The notes beneath the pieces are model-generated. The model worked only from the letters and a program-made list of their open reading frames with translations. It searched no databases and had not been told where the DNA came from. Below, in pieces: positions 34,210 through 43,998 of a stretch of 64,000 nucleotides of DNA. The translations under genes and the position numbers were made by a program. Position 1 is the stretch's first letter. Each line of letters begins with the position of its first letter. The stretch comes from Acinetobacter proteolyticus (GTDB lineage Bacteria > Pseudomonadota > Gammaproteobacteria > Pseudomonadales > Moraxellaceae), in contig NZ_KB849179.1 in the NCBI RefSeq assembly GCF_000367945.1, positions 1,206,935 through 1,270,934 on the forward strand, in the 5' to 3' direction.

Positions 34210-34481
34210 CTAGCTCCTTGTTATATGATTGAATAAAACCCTGTATGTTTAAGCTACCGTACAGCAAGCACTGCCCTTGGGCATAAACAAGAAAGTTTAT
34301 TGTTCATGAATAATTAAAATGTATTGATGATTTAATTAGCATAAAAAAGAAGCAAATTTAAAATTACTCAAGAAAAGATACAGATTAAAATTATTCTGAA
34401 AAGTAAATCTTCATTTTTAATACACTTGCTTTGCCTAAATTGTTAAGTCACATCTAGCATAGCGATCAGACACAACATCAA
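34210..34481. other. Intergenic region upstream of the FGE-domain gene
   Basis: AT-rich DNA with no convincing ORF. It must contain the FGE-gene promoter; a small GCCCTTGGGC hairpin is visible near 34272. The rest shows no recognised element. Confidence 0.4.
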
Positions 34482-34515
34482 AAAAATAAGGGCTGATTAC
34501 TCAGCCCTTATTTTT
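34482..34515 (-). terminator. acnB terminator
   Basis: 15-bp perfect stem (AAAAATAAGGGCTGA / TCAGCCCTTATTTTT) with loop TTAC, starting 15 nt after the acnB stop; T run on the minus strand. Confidence 0.88.
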
Positions 34516-34529
34516 AGCTCACTAACATA

Positions 34530-37169
34530 TTAGGTTAATTGAGCCGCTTGGATTTTCTTAGTATCAACTTGATCAGCTTCTTTTGTATATTCGCTCATCT
34601 TGTCGAAGTTCAAGTATTTGTAGATGTCAGCAGAAGCGCTGTCGATTTGCGACGCGTACTGTTGATATTCTTCTGGGCTTGGTAATTTACCAAGAACCGC
34701 AGCTACAGATGCAAGCTCAGCAGAAGCTAAGTAAACGTTTGCACCTTGACCTAAACGGTTCGGGAAGTTACGTGTAGAAGTTGATACACATGTAGTGTTC
34801 GGTGCTACGCGTGCTTGGTTACCCATACACAATGAACAGCCTGGCATCTCTGTACGTGCACCAGCACGGCCATAGATGTTATACAAGCCTTCTTCCATCA
34901 ATTGATGCTCATCCATACGCGTTGGTGGAGCCAACCATAAACGAGTAGACAATGAACCACCAGGTACTTTGTCAAGTAACTGACCCGCTGCACGGAAGTG
35001 ACCGATGTTAGTCATACAAGAACCGATGAATACTTCATCAATCTTGTCGCCTTGAACGTCAGAAAGAAGTTTCGCGTCATCTGGATCGTTCGGGCAGCAA
35101 AGAATTGGTTCTTTGATGTCAGCAAGATCGATTTCGTAAACTTTTAAGTATTCTGCATCAGCATCAGCTTTTAACAAGCTTGGGTTATCTAACCACTTCT
35201 GCATGTTTTCAGCACGACGCGCCATAGTACGCGCATCACCATAACCTTCTGCGATCATCCATTTCAACATGGTGATGTTAGAACGTAAGTATTCAGCAAC
35301 TTTCTCTTCAGAAAGTGTGATTGAACAGCCCGCAGCAGAACGCTCAGCAGATGCATCAGAAAGTTCGAATGCTTGCTCAACGGTCAAGTCATTTTCCATT
35401 TCTGATAAATCGATCTCAAGGATACGACCAGAGAAGATGTTTTTCTTACCTTTCTTCTCTACAGTTAAGTCACCCGCTTGAATCGCGTAGTAAGGAATTG
35501 CATGTACAAGGTCACGTAAAGTGATACCAGGTTGCATTTTACCTTTGAACTTAACCAGTACAGATTCAGGCATATCCAGTGGCATAACACCCGTTGCAGC
35601 TGCGAACGCAACAAGACCAGAACCCGCAGGGAAAGAAATACCGATTGGGAAACGTGTATGTGAGTCACCACCAGTACCAACAGTATCTGGAAGTAACATA
35701 CGGTTTAACCAAGAGTGGATAATACCGTCACCTGGACGTAAAGATACACCACCACGGTTCATGATGAAGTCAGGTAATGTATGGTGAGTTGTTACGTCAA
35801 CTGGTTTTGGATACGCAGCAGTGTGACAGAAAGACTGCATCACTAAGTCAGCTGAGAAGCCCAAGCATGCCAAGTCTTTTAACTCATCACGCGTCATCGG
35901 ACCTGTTGTATCTTGAGAACCAACAGTCGTCATTTTAGGTTCACAGTAAGTACCCGGACGGATACCTTGACCTTCTGCTAAACCACATGCACGGCCAACC
36001 ATCTTCTGAGCTTGGGTGAAACCTTTGCCAGTGTCAGCAGGTTGTACTGGAGTACGGAACAATGTAGAAGGTGCAAGACCTAATTCTTCACGCGCTTTCG
36101 CAGTCAAACCACGACCAATGATCAAGTTAATACGACCACCAGCACGTACTTCGTCTAAAAGTACAGGGGTTTTAAGCTCAGCTTCTGCAATTTGTGCACC
36201 GTCTTTAAATGCAGTTACTTTTGCAGCAGCGTGATCAATTTTCAATACAACTTCGTCACCCATGTTCATGTTGGCAACGTCGATTTCTACAGGTAATGCA
36301 CCTGCATCTTCCATTGTGTTGAAGAAAATTGGCGCAATCTTAGAACCCAAGCACACACCACCATCTTTTTTGTTTGGAATGTGTGGAAGTTCGTCACCGA
36401 AGAACCAAAGAACAGAGTTCGTTGCAGATTTACGAGAAGAACCCGTACCAACAACATCACCTACGTAAGCAACTTGGTTGCCTTTCGCGATCAATTCTTT
36501 GATTTGGTTTAATGGACCAACTTCACCTGGTTTTTCAGGGTTGATGCCATCACGCTCGTTTTTCAACATTGCGTTTGCATGCAATGGGATGTCTGGACGG
36601 CTCCAAGCGTCTTGAGCTGGAGACAAGTCATCCGTATTGGTCTCACCTGTTACTTTGAACACAGTGATTTTGATTTCTTCTGGAACATCAGCACGGCTTG
36701 TGAACCATTCTGCATCAGCCCAAGATTGTAATACCGCTTTAGCAGCAGCATTGCCTGCTTTTGCTTTGTCAGCTACGTCATGGAATGCATCAAATACAAG
36801 CAATGTTTTCTTTAAAGCTTCAGCAGCTAATTCAGCCAGCTCAGCATTGTCTAGAAGTTCAACAAGTGGTGCTACGTTATAACCACCAAGCATTGTACCT
36901 AGTAAGTAAACTGCGCGTTCTTTAGATACGAGTGGAGAGGTTGCTTCGCCTTTTGCAACAGCAGCTAAGAAAGCAGCTTTTACATATGCAGCTTGGTCAA
37001 CACCTGCTGGAACACGATTTTCTAGTAAATCTACTAAATAAGCTTCTTCACCTGCTGGTGGATTTTTTAATAAGGCTACGAGTTCAGCAGTTTGAGCATC
37101 ATCAAGCGGCTTCGGTGGGACTCCGAGTGCGGCACGTTCTTCAACGTGTTGGCGGTAAGCTTCTAGCAC
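34530..37169 (-). CDS. acnB: Aconitate hydratase B
   Basis: Bacterial AcnB (879 residues) of the TCA cycle, converting citrate to isocitrate with a [4Fe-4S] cluster. The N-terminal HEAT-like domain is followed by the swivel and catalytic domains. Cluster Cys residues lie in the C-terminal FIGSCMTN and PGCSLCMG blocks. The start is a GTG preceded by an AGAGGAA ribosome site. AcnB of other bacteria also binds its own mRNA under iron stress, and the leader here contains a long inverted repeat. A strong terminator follows. Confidence 0.96.
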   Translation of the reverse strand: MLEAYRQHVEERAALGVPPKPLDDAQTAELVALLKNPPAGEEAYLVDLLENRVPAGVDQAAYVKAAFLAAVAKGEATSPLVSKERAVYLLGTMLGGYNVAPLVELLDNAELAELAAEALKKTLLVFDAFHDVADKAKAGNAAAKAVLQSWADAEWFTSRADVPEEIKITVFKVTGETNTDDLSPAQDAWSRPDIPLHANAMLKNERDGINPEKPGEVGPLNQIKELIAKGNQVAYVGDVVGTGSSRKSATNSVLWFFGDELPHIPNKKDGGVCLGSKIAPIFFNTMEDAGALPVEIDVANMNMGDEVVLKIDHAAAKVTAFKDGAQIAEAELKTPVLLDEVRAGGRINLIIGRGLTAKAREELGLAPSTLFRTPVQPADTGKGFTQAQKMVGRACGLAEGQGIRPGTYCEPKMTTVGSQDTTGPMTRDELKDLACLGFSADLVMQSFCHTAAYPKPVDVTTHHTLPDFIMNRGGVSLRPGDGIIHSWLNRMLLPDTVGTGGDSHTRFPIGISFPAGSGLVAFAAATGVMPLDMPESVLVKFKGKMQPGITLRDLVHAIPYYAIQAGDLTVEKKGKKNIFSGRILEIDLSEMENDLTVEQAFELSDASAERSAAGCSITLSEEKVAEYLRSNITMLKWMIAEGYGDARTMARRAENMQKWLDNPSLLKADADAEYLKVYEIDLADIKEPILCCPNDPDDAKLLSDVQGDKIDEVFIGSCMTNIGHFRAAGQLLDKVPGGSLSTRLWLAPPTRMDEHQLMEEGLYNIYGRAGARTEMPGCSLCMGNQARVAPNTTCVSTSTRNFPNRLGQGANVYLASAELASVAAVLGKLPSPEEYQQYASQIDSASADIYKYLNFDKMSEYTKEADQVDTKKIQAAQLT

Positions 37170-37194
37170 AGTGTTATTCCTCTTTTTTAAAAAA

Positions 37195-37234
37195 TTACTT
37201 GTAAGTTCCAGCTTTGTACAAGCTTTACAAGTAA
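37195..37234 (-). promoter_or_regulatory. acnB leader inverted repeat
   Basis: Arms TTACTTGTAA (37195-37204) and TTACAAGTAA (37225-37234) are 10-bp perfect inverted repeats, enclosing AGCTT...AAGCT, 26-65 nt upstream of the acnB start codon. It could be an operator or an mRNA stem-loop. Confidence 0.5.
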
Positions 37235-37390
37235 TGTGGACAGCAAAATTTTACTAGACTTCGCGTTAAATGTTAATGCAACTACCGTATTTCTACGTGA
37301 TGCCCATTATTTTATAGCGAAATGTTCATCCTTTTGAAATACCGCTTTGGTCTTAGGTTAAAGTCTAATAAAACAATAAATTACATCCAT

Positions 37391-37419
37391 AAAAAAAGAC
37401 AAACGGTGTTGTCTTTTTT
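37391..37419 (-). terminator. Terminator of the 37.4-37.8 kb lipoprotein gene
   Basis: An 11-bp stem (AAAAAAGACAA / TTGTCTTTTTT) with loop ACGGTG; A/T runs on both sides make it bidirectional. Confidence 0.7.
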
Positions 37420-37428
37420 ATATACACA

Positions 37429-37794
37429 TTAAAAAAGTTTATAGTTTGGCAGCTTGTCGTGTGGGGTAACCAAGCATTCTTCCATAAACTGTTTCTTTAA
37501 ATTTTCACGTAATGCTTCTGGATCTTTTTTCAGTTGATCGGCAGGAAGTGCATAAACCGTATCCAAAATTTTAAAGATAAACTTACGCGTGGTCTCATCT
37601 TCAATCTTTGCCGCATATTCCGTTGCTTGTTTTTGCTCAATTCCATTTTGACGATCCAACGTGATTGAACGTGCAGCGTTACCCACACTGACACAATAGC
37701 CATGCCATTGTTCTTCAGGGGTTAACGGCTTTTTCTCAGCACAACCAACCAAAACTAAACCTATTGCAATAAACAAAACTTTCTTCATCATCAT
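37429..37794 (-). CDS. Hypothetical lipoprotein
   Basis: Small lipoprotein of 121 residues (ATG at 37794 chosen; a GTG at 37815 is an alternative start). The lipobox is LVGC with Cys18. The mature part is mainly alpha-helical, with two Cys (GYCVSVG and EECLV) that may form a disulfide. No family is recognised. Confidence 0.6.
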   Translation of the reverse strand: MMMKKVLFIAIGLVLVGCAEKKPLTPEEQWHGYCVSVGNAARSITLDRQNGIEQKQATEYAAKIEDETTRKFIFKILDTVYALPADQLKKDPEALRENLKKQFMEECLVTPHDKLPNYKLF

Positions 37795-37890
37795 ACTGCG
37801 GCTAATTTGATGCACACATCATACTGAAACTTGTTTATTTTGCAAAAGGAAGCCTTTAAAACCATGCTTTCCGTAATAAAAACATACAAA

Positions 37891-38358
37891 TCATTTGCTA
37901 CAGCGCATGTTATTGCCTAACTTTTGACACTTTCCTCCATTGGCAGAGAGATATGTCGTGCCTGCGACGAGATTATAGGACTTGCCTTTCATATCCCAGC
38001 ATCTTACCCCATTGCAGTTTTTGACAGGGATAAGTATGTCACTTGTCGCAGTAAGATTGCCTGTGGCTGTTGTGGTCGTCGTTACAGTTTTGGTTGGTGT
38101 TGTTGCTGTAGTTGCAGTCACTGTGGTGATTTTTGGCTCTTTCGGTGCAGTCGGCTGTTGTGCTGTGGTAGTGCTATTCTTTTTAACAGGATCGAGCTGA
38201 GGTTCTTGTCTTTGTACAGGTTGTGGCGTTGCAGAATAGGTAGTAACGCCTTTGGCATCGACCCACTTATAGTATTCCTTGGCATTGACTTGGAGTGTCG
38301 AACTGAGGAGCACTAAGCCAAGCACTGCCCAAAGCTGACCAAAAGTGACAGATTTCAT
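37891..38358 (-). CDS. Exported DUF4124-type protein with a Thr-rich linker
   Basis: Periplasmic protein of 155 residues. A signal peptide cleaved after VNA leads to a DUF4124 domain (EYYKWVDAKGVTTYSATPQP), a motif found in envelope proteins. A Thr/Ala-rich linker (about 60-105) separates it from a short C-terminal domain with paired Cys (NCNGVRCWD, KCQ...RCSK). The function is unknown. Confidence 0.65.
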   Translation of the reverse strand: MKSVTFGQLWAVLGLVLLSSTLQVNAKEYYKWVDAKGVTTYSATPQPVQRQEPQLDPVKKNSTTTAQQPTAPKEPKITTVTATTATTPTKTVTTTTTATGNLTATSDILIPVKNCNGVRCWDMKGKSYNLVAGTTYLSANGGKCQKLGNNMRCSK

Positions 38359-38452
38359 TTATTTTCTCCAAAAAATGTCTTAAATTCATTTATTATCAAT
38401 GTCTTATAAAAATTCTATCATATTTTTATTTGCTAAAATAATGTCTTTTAGA

Positions 38453-38482
38453 AAAACTGCCTTAACAGATTAAAGCAGTTTT
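38453..38482 (-). terminator. Terminator of the DUF4189 gene
   Basis: Inverted repeat AAAACTGC / GCAGTTTT with an inner TTAA pair; T run on the minus strand. Confidence 0.7.
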
Positions 38483-38486
38483 GTAT

Positions 38487-39044
38487 TCAGTTCACACGGA
38501 CTGGCATGCTGCAGCCAGACCAATACACACGGCAACTTCCAGTATTACTGGCCGTGCAATCTCGCTGCCCAATTTCTGTTGCTTGCTGTAATGTCGGGGC
38601 ATTTGCAAATGCTGTCCATGTATCAGTCATGACGACAGCAGCACATTGGTTATAATAGGCACGCTCTAAAGCACACGTGCGTCCCCCTCTATTTTTGCAC
38701 TCTTGAATAGCGGACTTACTTGCTTTTCTTTTGCTTGGCAGATCAGTGACGATGCCATAAATGCCATTACCATCAGAAGCAATCGCTCCCCAGCGATCTG
38801 CCCAAACTGGTGCTACAGGTTGATTGCCTCCAGCATTCATTGTCGTACAACCCATGGTCGTGCCATATTGCTGAGGAAATTGACCCTCTGGACAGCCACC
38901 CTCTGCTAACGCTAACGTACTCCAAGTCATACCCATCATGATCAATAAAATACGTACACTATTTTTAGCAATCACATCTATAGAACTCGATGCCTTTAGT
39001 AACATCACGCTCAACACTACTAATCGCCTAAGAAATTTACCCAT
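38487..39044 (-). CDS. Exported DUF4189 protein
   Basis: Protein of 185 residues ending in a DUF4189-like domain (about 80-185) recognised from RWGAIASDGN, the C-x-x-R-G-G-R-T-C block and AYYNQCAAVVM; several Cys suggest disulfides. AAGGAGG seven bases before the ATG fixes this start strongly. The resulting N-terminus is odd: a first hydrophobic stretch (8-16) precedes the real signal-like core (about 32-47, ending TLALA). Function unknown. Confidence 0.65.
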   Translation of the reverse strand: MGKFLRRLVVLSVMLLKASSSIDVIAKNSVRILLIMMGMTWSTLALAEGGCPEGQFPQQYGTTMGCTTMNAGGNQPVAPVWADRWGAIASDGNGIYGIVTDLPSKRKASKSAIQECKNRGGRTCALERAYYNQCAAVVMTDTWTAFANAPTLQQATEIGQRDCTASNTGSCRVYWSGCSMPVRVN

Positions 39045-39375
39045 TCCAAATCCTCCTTATCATGCACATCCCTCTATTGTGCATTTGTCCAAACATCACA
39101 ACAGACGCACTCAAAAAGCGGATTTATCTATTCCACTATAAAAATCAACGCGATTCATAACAATGGTTTTAACTTTAAGCCAAAGGCTAAAACGACCTAA
39201 ATGACAGGATTAAAAATCTAAATTATGAAAATAAAACAATGGATTGGGCCTTTAAATCTTTAAACTCACCATCAACATAGATATTAAAAAATTGTCCCAG
39301 ATGGTTAATACATTTGTCCTTTTTGATTTTTTGTGTAGATGGTTTTTGGTGAGGTTCGAGTAATATTAGAATCAT
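39045..39375. other. Intergenic region downstream of tamB
   Basis: No ORF of useful size and no RNA gene recognised. It holds the promoter of the DUF4189 gene (with its strong ribosome site next to 39044). The rest is plain AT-rich sequence. Confidence 0.4.
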
Positions 39376-39413
39376 AAAAAAGAGGAACTATTTCAGCGAA
39401 ATAATTCCTCTTT
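39376..39413 (-). terminator. Terminator of tamB
   Basis: Long hairpin AAAGAGGAA-TATTTC / GAAATA-TTCCTCTTT with one mismatch and a 3-nt loop; T run on the minus strand. Confidence 0.8.
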
Positions 39414-39441
39414 GTGATGCTCAGCCTAGCTTAAAGTCGGC

Positions 39442-42400
39442 TTAGAATCTCCAATTATAGAATACGTCAATTGCACGCTCTAAGGACTGACTCGCTTCCA
39501 GATATAAACGACGGTTCATCTGATAACGCAAGGTCAATTTATTCACTGGTGTAAACACACCAATACCATAACGAATAAACAGATCTGGCGTAATATAGCC
39601 TGTCAGACTCACCTGCGTATCATCGCCCGTACCCTGTGCATCCAATGCCAAACCACTCAAACCAAAGGTTCGACCAATCTGGTTGGTCAAGGCACGCGTA
39701 CCACCCAAGCCCATACTAATACCCGCAGCAGCAATGGTGTTATTCACGTCAGACTTAAAGCCTTCCGTATTACTTAAACCACTGTTACCTTCATTAATAC
39801 GACCTGTCAGTAAGGCATTCAAGGCTTCTTGTTCAGACAAACCGGCATCGTTATAAATCTGAATATTCGGCACGGTGGCTGTACCCGTGACACGCACCCC
39901 GACCATGCTACCTTGAACGGGTTTATTGGCATCAATATCCAGTGTTGGGTTGGCCAATGGTCCATTGAAACGTGCAATAGCACGGTTCAGATCAAGACTT
40001 TGACCATAGGCTTCGATCTTCACTTTTTGACTGACACCAATCGCACCATTGGCACGCATTGCAGTTTCTAAACCACGTTGCGATAAGTGCAAACGACCGA
40101 CCAATGGAATGGTACTTTCAAAACCTTGGAAAATAACTTGGTTGCCTAAAGTCACAGTCATATCGGCACGGATATCCCACGGTTTAGCCGCTTTTAACGT
40201 CGCCAGCAAGTCTTGGCCTTGTTGAACCACACGCACATCAGGCGACAAGTTCACTACGGTTGCAGAACTTTCTGGCATCGAAATACGCGCACGTGGCACA
40301 TCAATTTTCCCTTTCAGGCTTAAACGCTGCGCAAAAGGATAAACATCCAAGCTTAAATCAGGTTCTACAATCGCCGTGATCATTGGTGCTTGGCGTACCA
40401 ATAAGTTGTCGCCTTTCAGGGTTAGATTTAAATGTGGGTCATTTTTCCAATCAAAATTACCTTTTAAGCGTCCAACACCCTGACCACTGTTAAATGCACC
40501 ATCAATACTGGCAGATTGCTGACGGATCGAAGAATAAAGCTGGATATTGCTTAAATTGACAGGCAGAGAGATCATCGAAATTGCGCCATTTTTCAAACGC
40601 ATCTCACCGACAAACTCAGGTTGAGTCAAGGTTCCATTCATTTTACCTGCCAAGGCCAGAGTCCCTGACATTGAACGTACATCTTTAATAAACGGCTTAA
40701 AGACTTTCAACTGCACATCATTAAACGCAACTTCACCGCGCATTGGCATATTGGCTTGGTACGGATTCACAATCACATTGGCATAACCCGTACCAATATC
40801 TGGTGTTTTCATATCGACACGTAATAACAAACCTTCGCTGATACTTTTCGCAATCAGACTCAATTCATCATAAGTGACTGTTGTAGCAGGATCTTGTGGA
40901 TCATCCGCTGCCAATCCAATTTCACCTTTTTGGGTAACTAAACGAGCATCCAGTTTCGGATGAGTGCCCTGAGCCCAAGATGCTTTGGCATAACCATTAA
41001 GCTGTCCAGTGACCGCCAAACCTTCAGGCATAAATGCGGTAAAATCTTTTAAATCCAGATTTTTGGTAATGAAGGAAAAACTGCCTTTTGCTTTACTCAA
41101 ACGTGCAGGCTGATCCAGACATAACTGACTGCTCGAACTCTGCCAGCAATGCTGACCCACATAGAGTTCCTGTTGCGCCGTGGTATAGATAATCGGCGCA
41201 CTTTGGTTTTGTACCAAACTGATATTACGTGAAGTAAAATTACCTTTTTGCAGTTGGCCTAACCAGTCGTTCTTCGGATTGAAACCGCCTGCCAGTTGTA
41301 GGTAGAAATTCGATTGACGGTTTTTACTCTCAACTTTCAACACATGTGCCTTGCGCGTTCCCGCCAAGTTTACTGTCGCTTGTTCAATTTCACGATTGCC
41401 ATTACGCAAACGATCTACAGTTGCAGTCAATTGTGTTGGTGTCGTTTCAGAAGTCGGTAATTCACCTTGCACTTTTAATGAACGAATTGTCACCAGATCA
41501 TTAAAGGCAAAATTATCAACCATCATATTCGCGGTTGCTTTCAGGCGTGGCTGCGACTGTACATTTAAACTGCCATAGGCACGACCACGTAAGCCTGGAT
41601 AAAGCTCATATAAAGCAGGCGCATTCAACTTAATGCGTAAGTTTTGCGCATTGCCTGTGGCTTGCAACTGGTTCTGTGCATAGGCAAAAAATAAGTCATT
41701 GGCTTCGAATTGTTGTGGCAAGAAACCTTGTTGATTCGAATCAAGCAATAAACTCAGATTACCACGACCTCGAATCGGTTTATTATTTAGGAAGCCTGCA
41801 AGATTGAGCTGACGGATATCAATACGTTTCAGTTTATCCGACCAAACACCAAGTGTTTTAACTCGCCCAGAAACTTCACCTTTGACGCTTGATACAAAAT
41901 ATTGTGGTTTAAAACGTACCAGCGAGGCATCAATATCCCAACCTAATTTATCTTTGAGATTGACTGCACCAGTTGCGAAGATTTTGCCCGCAACCCCATC
42001 ATGATTGAGTTCATTAATCTTGATGTAATCAGGCGTACCTGCAACCTTGATCTTTAAAACGCCATTACCTTGATTCAATGCATTCAGAGAACCATCATAG
42101 TCCACGGCAAAACTTTTAAAGCCGCCACCTGCTTTTTCATCATGGAAAATCAGCGCAGCCGAACTTTTACCTTTTAGGGCAATGGTTTCAGCTTTATTTT
42201 CTTGTGGTAACTGACCCGTTAAATCAATCTGTTCAAAACGAATGATTTGTTGATTTGGCTTGGCAAAACCAGTGGCTTTGATTTCACCATTTAATAAGTT
42301 AATTGGTGCAGCAGCAGCAATGCTTTGTGGATTAAAATTCTGTGCCTTGAGCTGAGCTTGCCATGAAAGCTGCTGCTTTTCGGTTGGTAACTTGACTTTG

Positions 42401-43953
42401 GCCTGACCCGACAAACTACCTTTTTCCGCTTCATAGCGGAAGTTTTCAACATCCAATAGATCGCCTTTTACATCTAAACGCGCATCGTATTTTCCTGTTG
42501 GCAATAACCCCTGTTCATGTGGACGAACTGTGGTTGTCAGGTAGATATCTTGCTGGCCTTCTTTTAAAGTCAGGTTGGTATGACCTTCTTCACTACTGAG
42601 CCAGCCAATATATGGCATGGCACGGTCAATCCCTTTCCATGACACATCCAGCAACATAGGCTGTGCTTTATTGTCTTTTTCTTCCGCTTGGTTCAGCTTA
42701 ACCGCCCAAGTCTCAAACTTATCAAATGCAAGTTGCGCGTTCAGCACCAAACCTTTTTCCATTGAACCTGTAGCGTTCAGGTTAGCATCCAGGTTTGGCG
42801 GTAAGAAATCCTGTGCAATTTGCGGTACGGTTTTGTCTTTCGGGTCTAAACCTTCTAAACGGCCTTTCACATCCCAAGACACATGATCATGCCAGTTTAC
42901 AAAACCCAGTAAGCTGACCACGCCCCCCATCAACTGACCATTAAACTCCCGAATATTCAATTGATGGGTTAAATCAGTATCCATCAATGCTGTATATTGC
43001 CCCTCTGGCACTTGCTCGCCTTTGAGGTCGGTATCCAGCGTTAAAATCAGTTTTTGGATATCTCCATTGAATTTAGCAATACCATCTTTTGCAAACAGCT
43101 TTTGATCTTTGAGTAATGGCAAATGATAGTTTTTAAAGAACAACTCACCATTCATCGGCACATGTTCACGTACAGGATGCACAACTGCCCAACCTGTGAG
43201 TAAATCTGGAGTTCGAGTTGCCACACCCACTTTCAAGGTATCTAGAGAACCTCTGGCTGCAACTTTAATGACGTCGATATCCAGACTTTTAAGTGATGGA
43301 ATAATCAGGTCTGCTTTAGCATTGATTGGATATTTCCCACTAAAATCCATCTCTCCCGTTGCATTTTGGACGGCTAAATACTCCATCTTCATGCGAGAGT
43401 CTTCGAACTTTAATTTGGTTTCTGACCATAAAGCATCTTTTAGATAAATATCGCTAAAATCGACTTTAGATGTTGCAGTTTGCAGTTCCAAATGATCGAG
43501 TTGGGCCTCATCGACTCGCAGTACAAAAGGAAGTTTGATCGGATCAAATCCAAACGGCTTCCCTGAGGGTGGTTTCTTATCGAGGATTTTTAGATTACGC
43601 ACATCGGCATGACTAAGATGCACTTCTTTTTTAAGAATCGCGCGCCACCCCAAAGACACATCGGCACGGTCCAAAGAAACATCAATTCCTTCCAATCGTA
43701 CCAACACATTTTTTAAAATAATACCTGAAAGCAGATTACCACTTTCATATTCGTATTTAATGGTTTTCTGACTTTGAAGTACACGGTCTAATAGAAAACG
43801 GCTACCCTTATCCGTTGACATCATCACAACCAAAGAACTGACCAATAATAAAAGAATGATCAGCACAATCAGCACAATATTTCGAACAATGCGCCGCGGT
43901 GGTCTTGGTTTTGTTGGTGGGGTAAGTTGCTGTTCTACTTCCGTCATAATCAA
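39442..43953 (-). CDS. tamB: Translocation and assembly module TamB
   Basis: Very large (1503 residues) inner-membrane-anchored periplasmic protein. One membrane segment (about 23-45) is followed by the beta-taco/AsmA-like body and a C-terminal DUF490-type domain (about 1130-1503, ending DVFYNWRF). With TamA it helps place beta-barrel proteins and probably moves phospholipids to the outer membrane. It starts 45 bp after tamA, so the two form an operon. Confidence 0.92.
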   Translation of the reverse strand: MIMTEVEQQLTPPTKPRPPRRIVRNIVLIVLIILLLLVSSLVVMMSTDKGSRFLLDRVLQSQKTIKYEYESGNLLSGIILKNVLVRLEGIDVSLDRADVSLGWRAILKKEVHLSHADVRNLKILDKKPPSGKPFGFDPIKLPFVLRVDEAQLDHLELQTATSKVDFSDIYLKDALWSETKLKFEDSRMKMEYLAVQNATGEMDFSGKYPINAKADLIIPSLKSLDIDVIKVAARGSLDTLKVGVATRTPDLLTGWAVVHPVREHVPMNGELFFKNYHLPLLKDQKLFAKDGIAKFNGDIQKLILTLDTDLKGEQVPEGQYTALMDTDLTHQLNIREFNGQLMGGVVSLLGFVNWHDHVSWDVKGRLEGLDPKDKTVPQIAQDFLPPNLDANLNATGSMEKGLVLNAQLAFDKFETWAVKLNQAEEKDNKAQPMLLDVSWKGIDRAMPYIGWLSSEEGHTNLTLKEGQQDIYLTTTVRPHEQGLLPTGKYDARLDVKGDLLDVENFRYEAEKGSLSGQAKVKLPTEKQQLSWQAQLKAQNFNPQSIAAAAPINLLNGEIKATGFAKPNQQIIRFEQIDLTGQLPQENKAETIALKGKSSAALIFHDEKAGGGFKSFAVDYDGSLNALNQGNGVLKIKVAGTPDYIKINELNHDGVAGKIFATGAVNLKDKLGWDIDASLVRFKPQYFVSSVKGEVSGRVKTLGVWSDKLKRIDIRQLNLAGFLNNKPIRGRGNLSLLLDSNQQGFLPQQFEANDLFFAYAQNQLQATGNAQNLRIKLNAPALYELYPGLRGRAYGSLNVQSQPRLKATANMMVDNFAFNDLVTIRSLKVQGELPTSETTPTQLTATVDRLRNGNREIEQATVNLAGTRKAHVLKVESKNRQSNFYLQLAGGFNPKNDWLGQLQKGNFTSRNISLVQNQSAPIIYTTAQQELYVGQHCWQSSSSQLCLDQPARLSKAKGSFSFITKNLDLKDFTAFMPEGLAVTGQLNGYAKASWAQGTHPKLDARLVTQKGEIGLAADDPQDPATTVTYDELSLIAKSISEGLLLRVDMKTPDIGTGYANVIVNPYQANMPMRGEVAFNDVQLKVFKPFIKDVRSMSGTLALAGKMNGTLTQPEFVGEMRLKNGAISMISLPVNLSNIQLYSSIRQQSASIDGAFNSGQGVGRLKGNFDWKNDPHLNLTLKGDNLLVRQAPMITAIVEPDLSLDVYPFAQRLSLKGKIDVPRARISMPESSATVVNLSPDVRVVQQGQDLLATLKAAKPWDIRADMTVTLGNQVIFQGFESTIPLVGRLHLSQRGLETAMRANGAIGVSQKVKIEAYGQSLDLNRAIARFNGPLANPTLDIDANKPVQGSMVGVRVTGTATVPNIQIYNDAGLSEQEALNALLTGRINEGNSGLSNTEGFKSDVNNTIAAAGISMGLGGTRALTNQIGRTFGLSGLALDAQGTGDDTQVSLTGYITPDLFIRYGIGVFTPVNKLTLRYQMNRRLYLEASQSLERAIDVFYNWRF

Positions 43954-43998
43954 CCCGAGAATGTTTTACCCTGATCAAACACAGGGCTAAAAAAGTTT

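Noticed and set aside
34583-37204. Several plus-strand open frames over acnB
   Set aside because: They are opposite-strand shadows of a strongly conserved gene, with no start signals or recognisable domains.
39330-39370. tRNA-like T-arm sequence (GGTTCGAGT)
   Set aside because: No D arm, anticodon arm or acceptor stem can be built around it.
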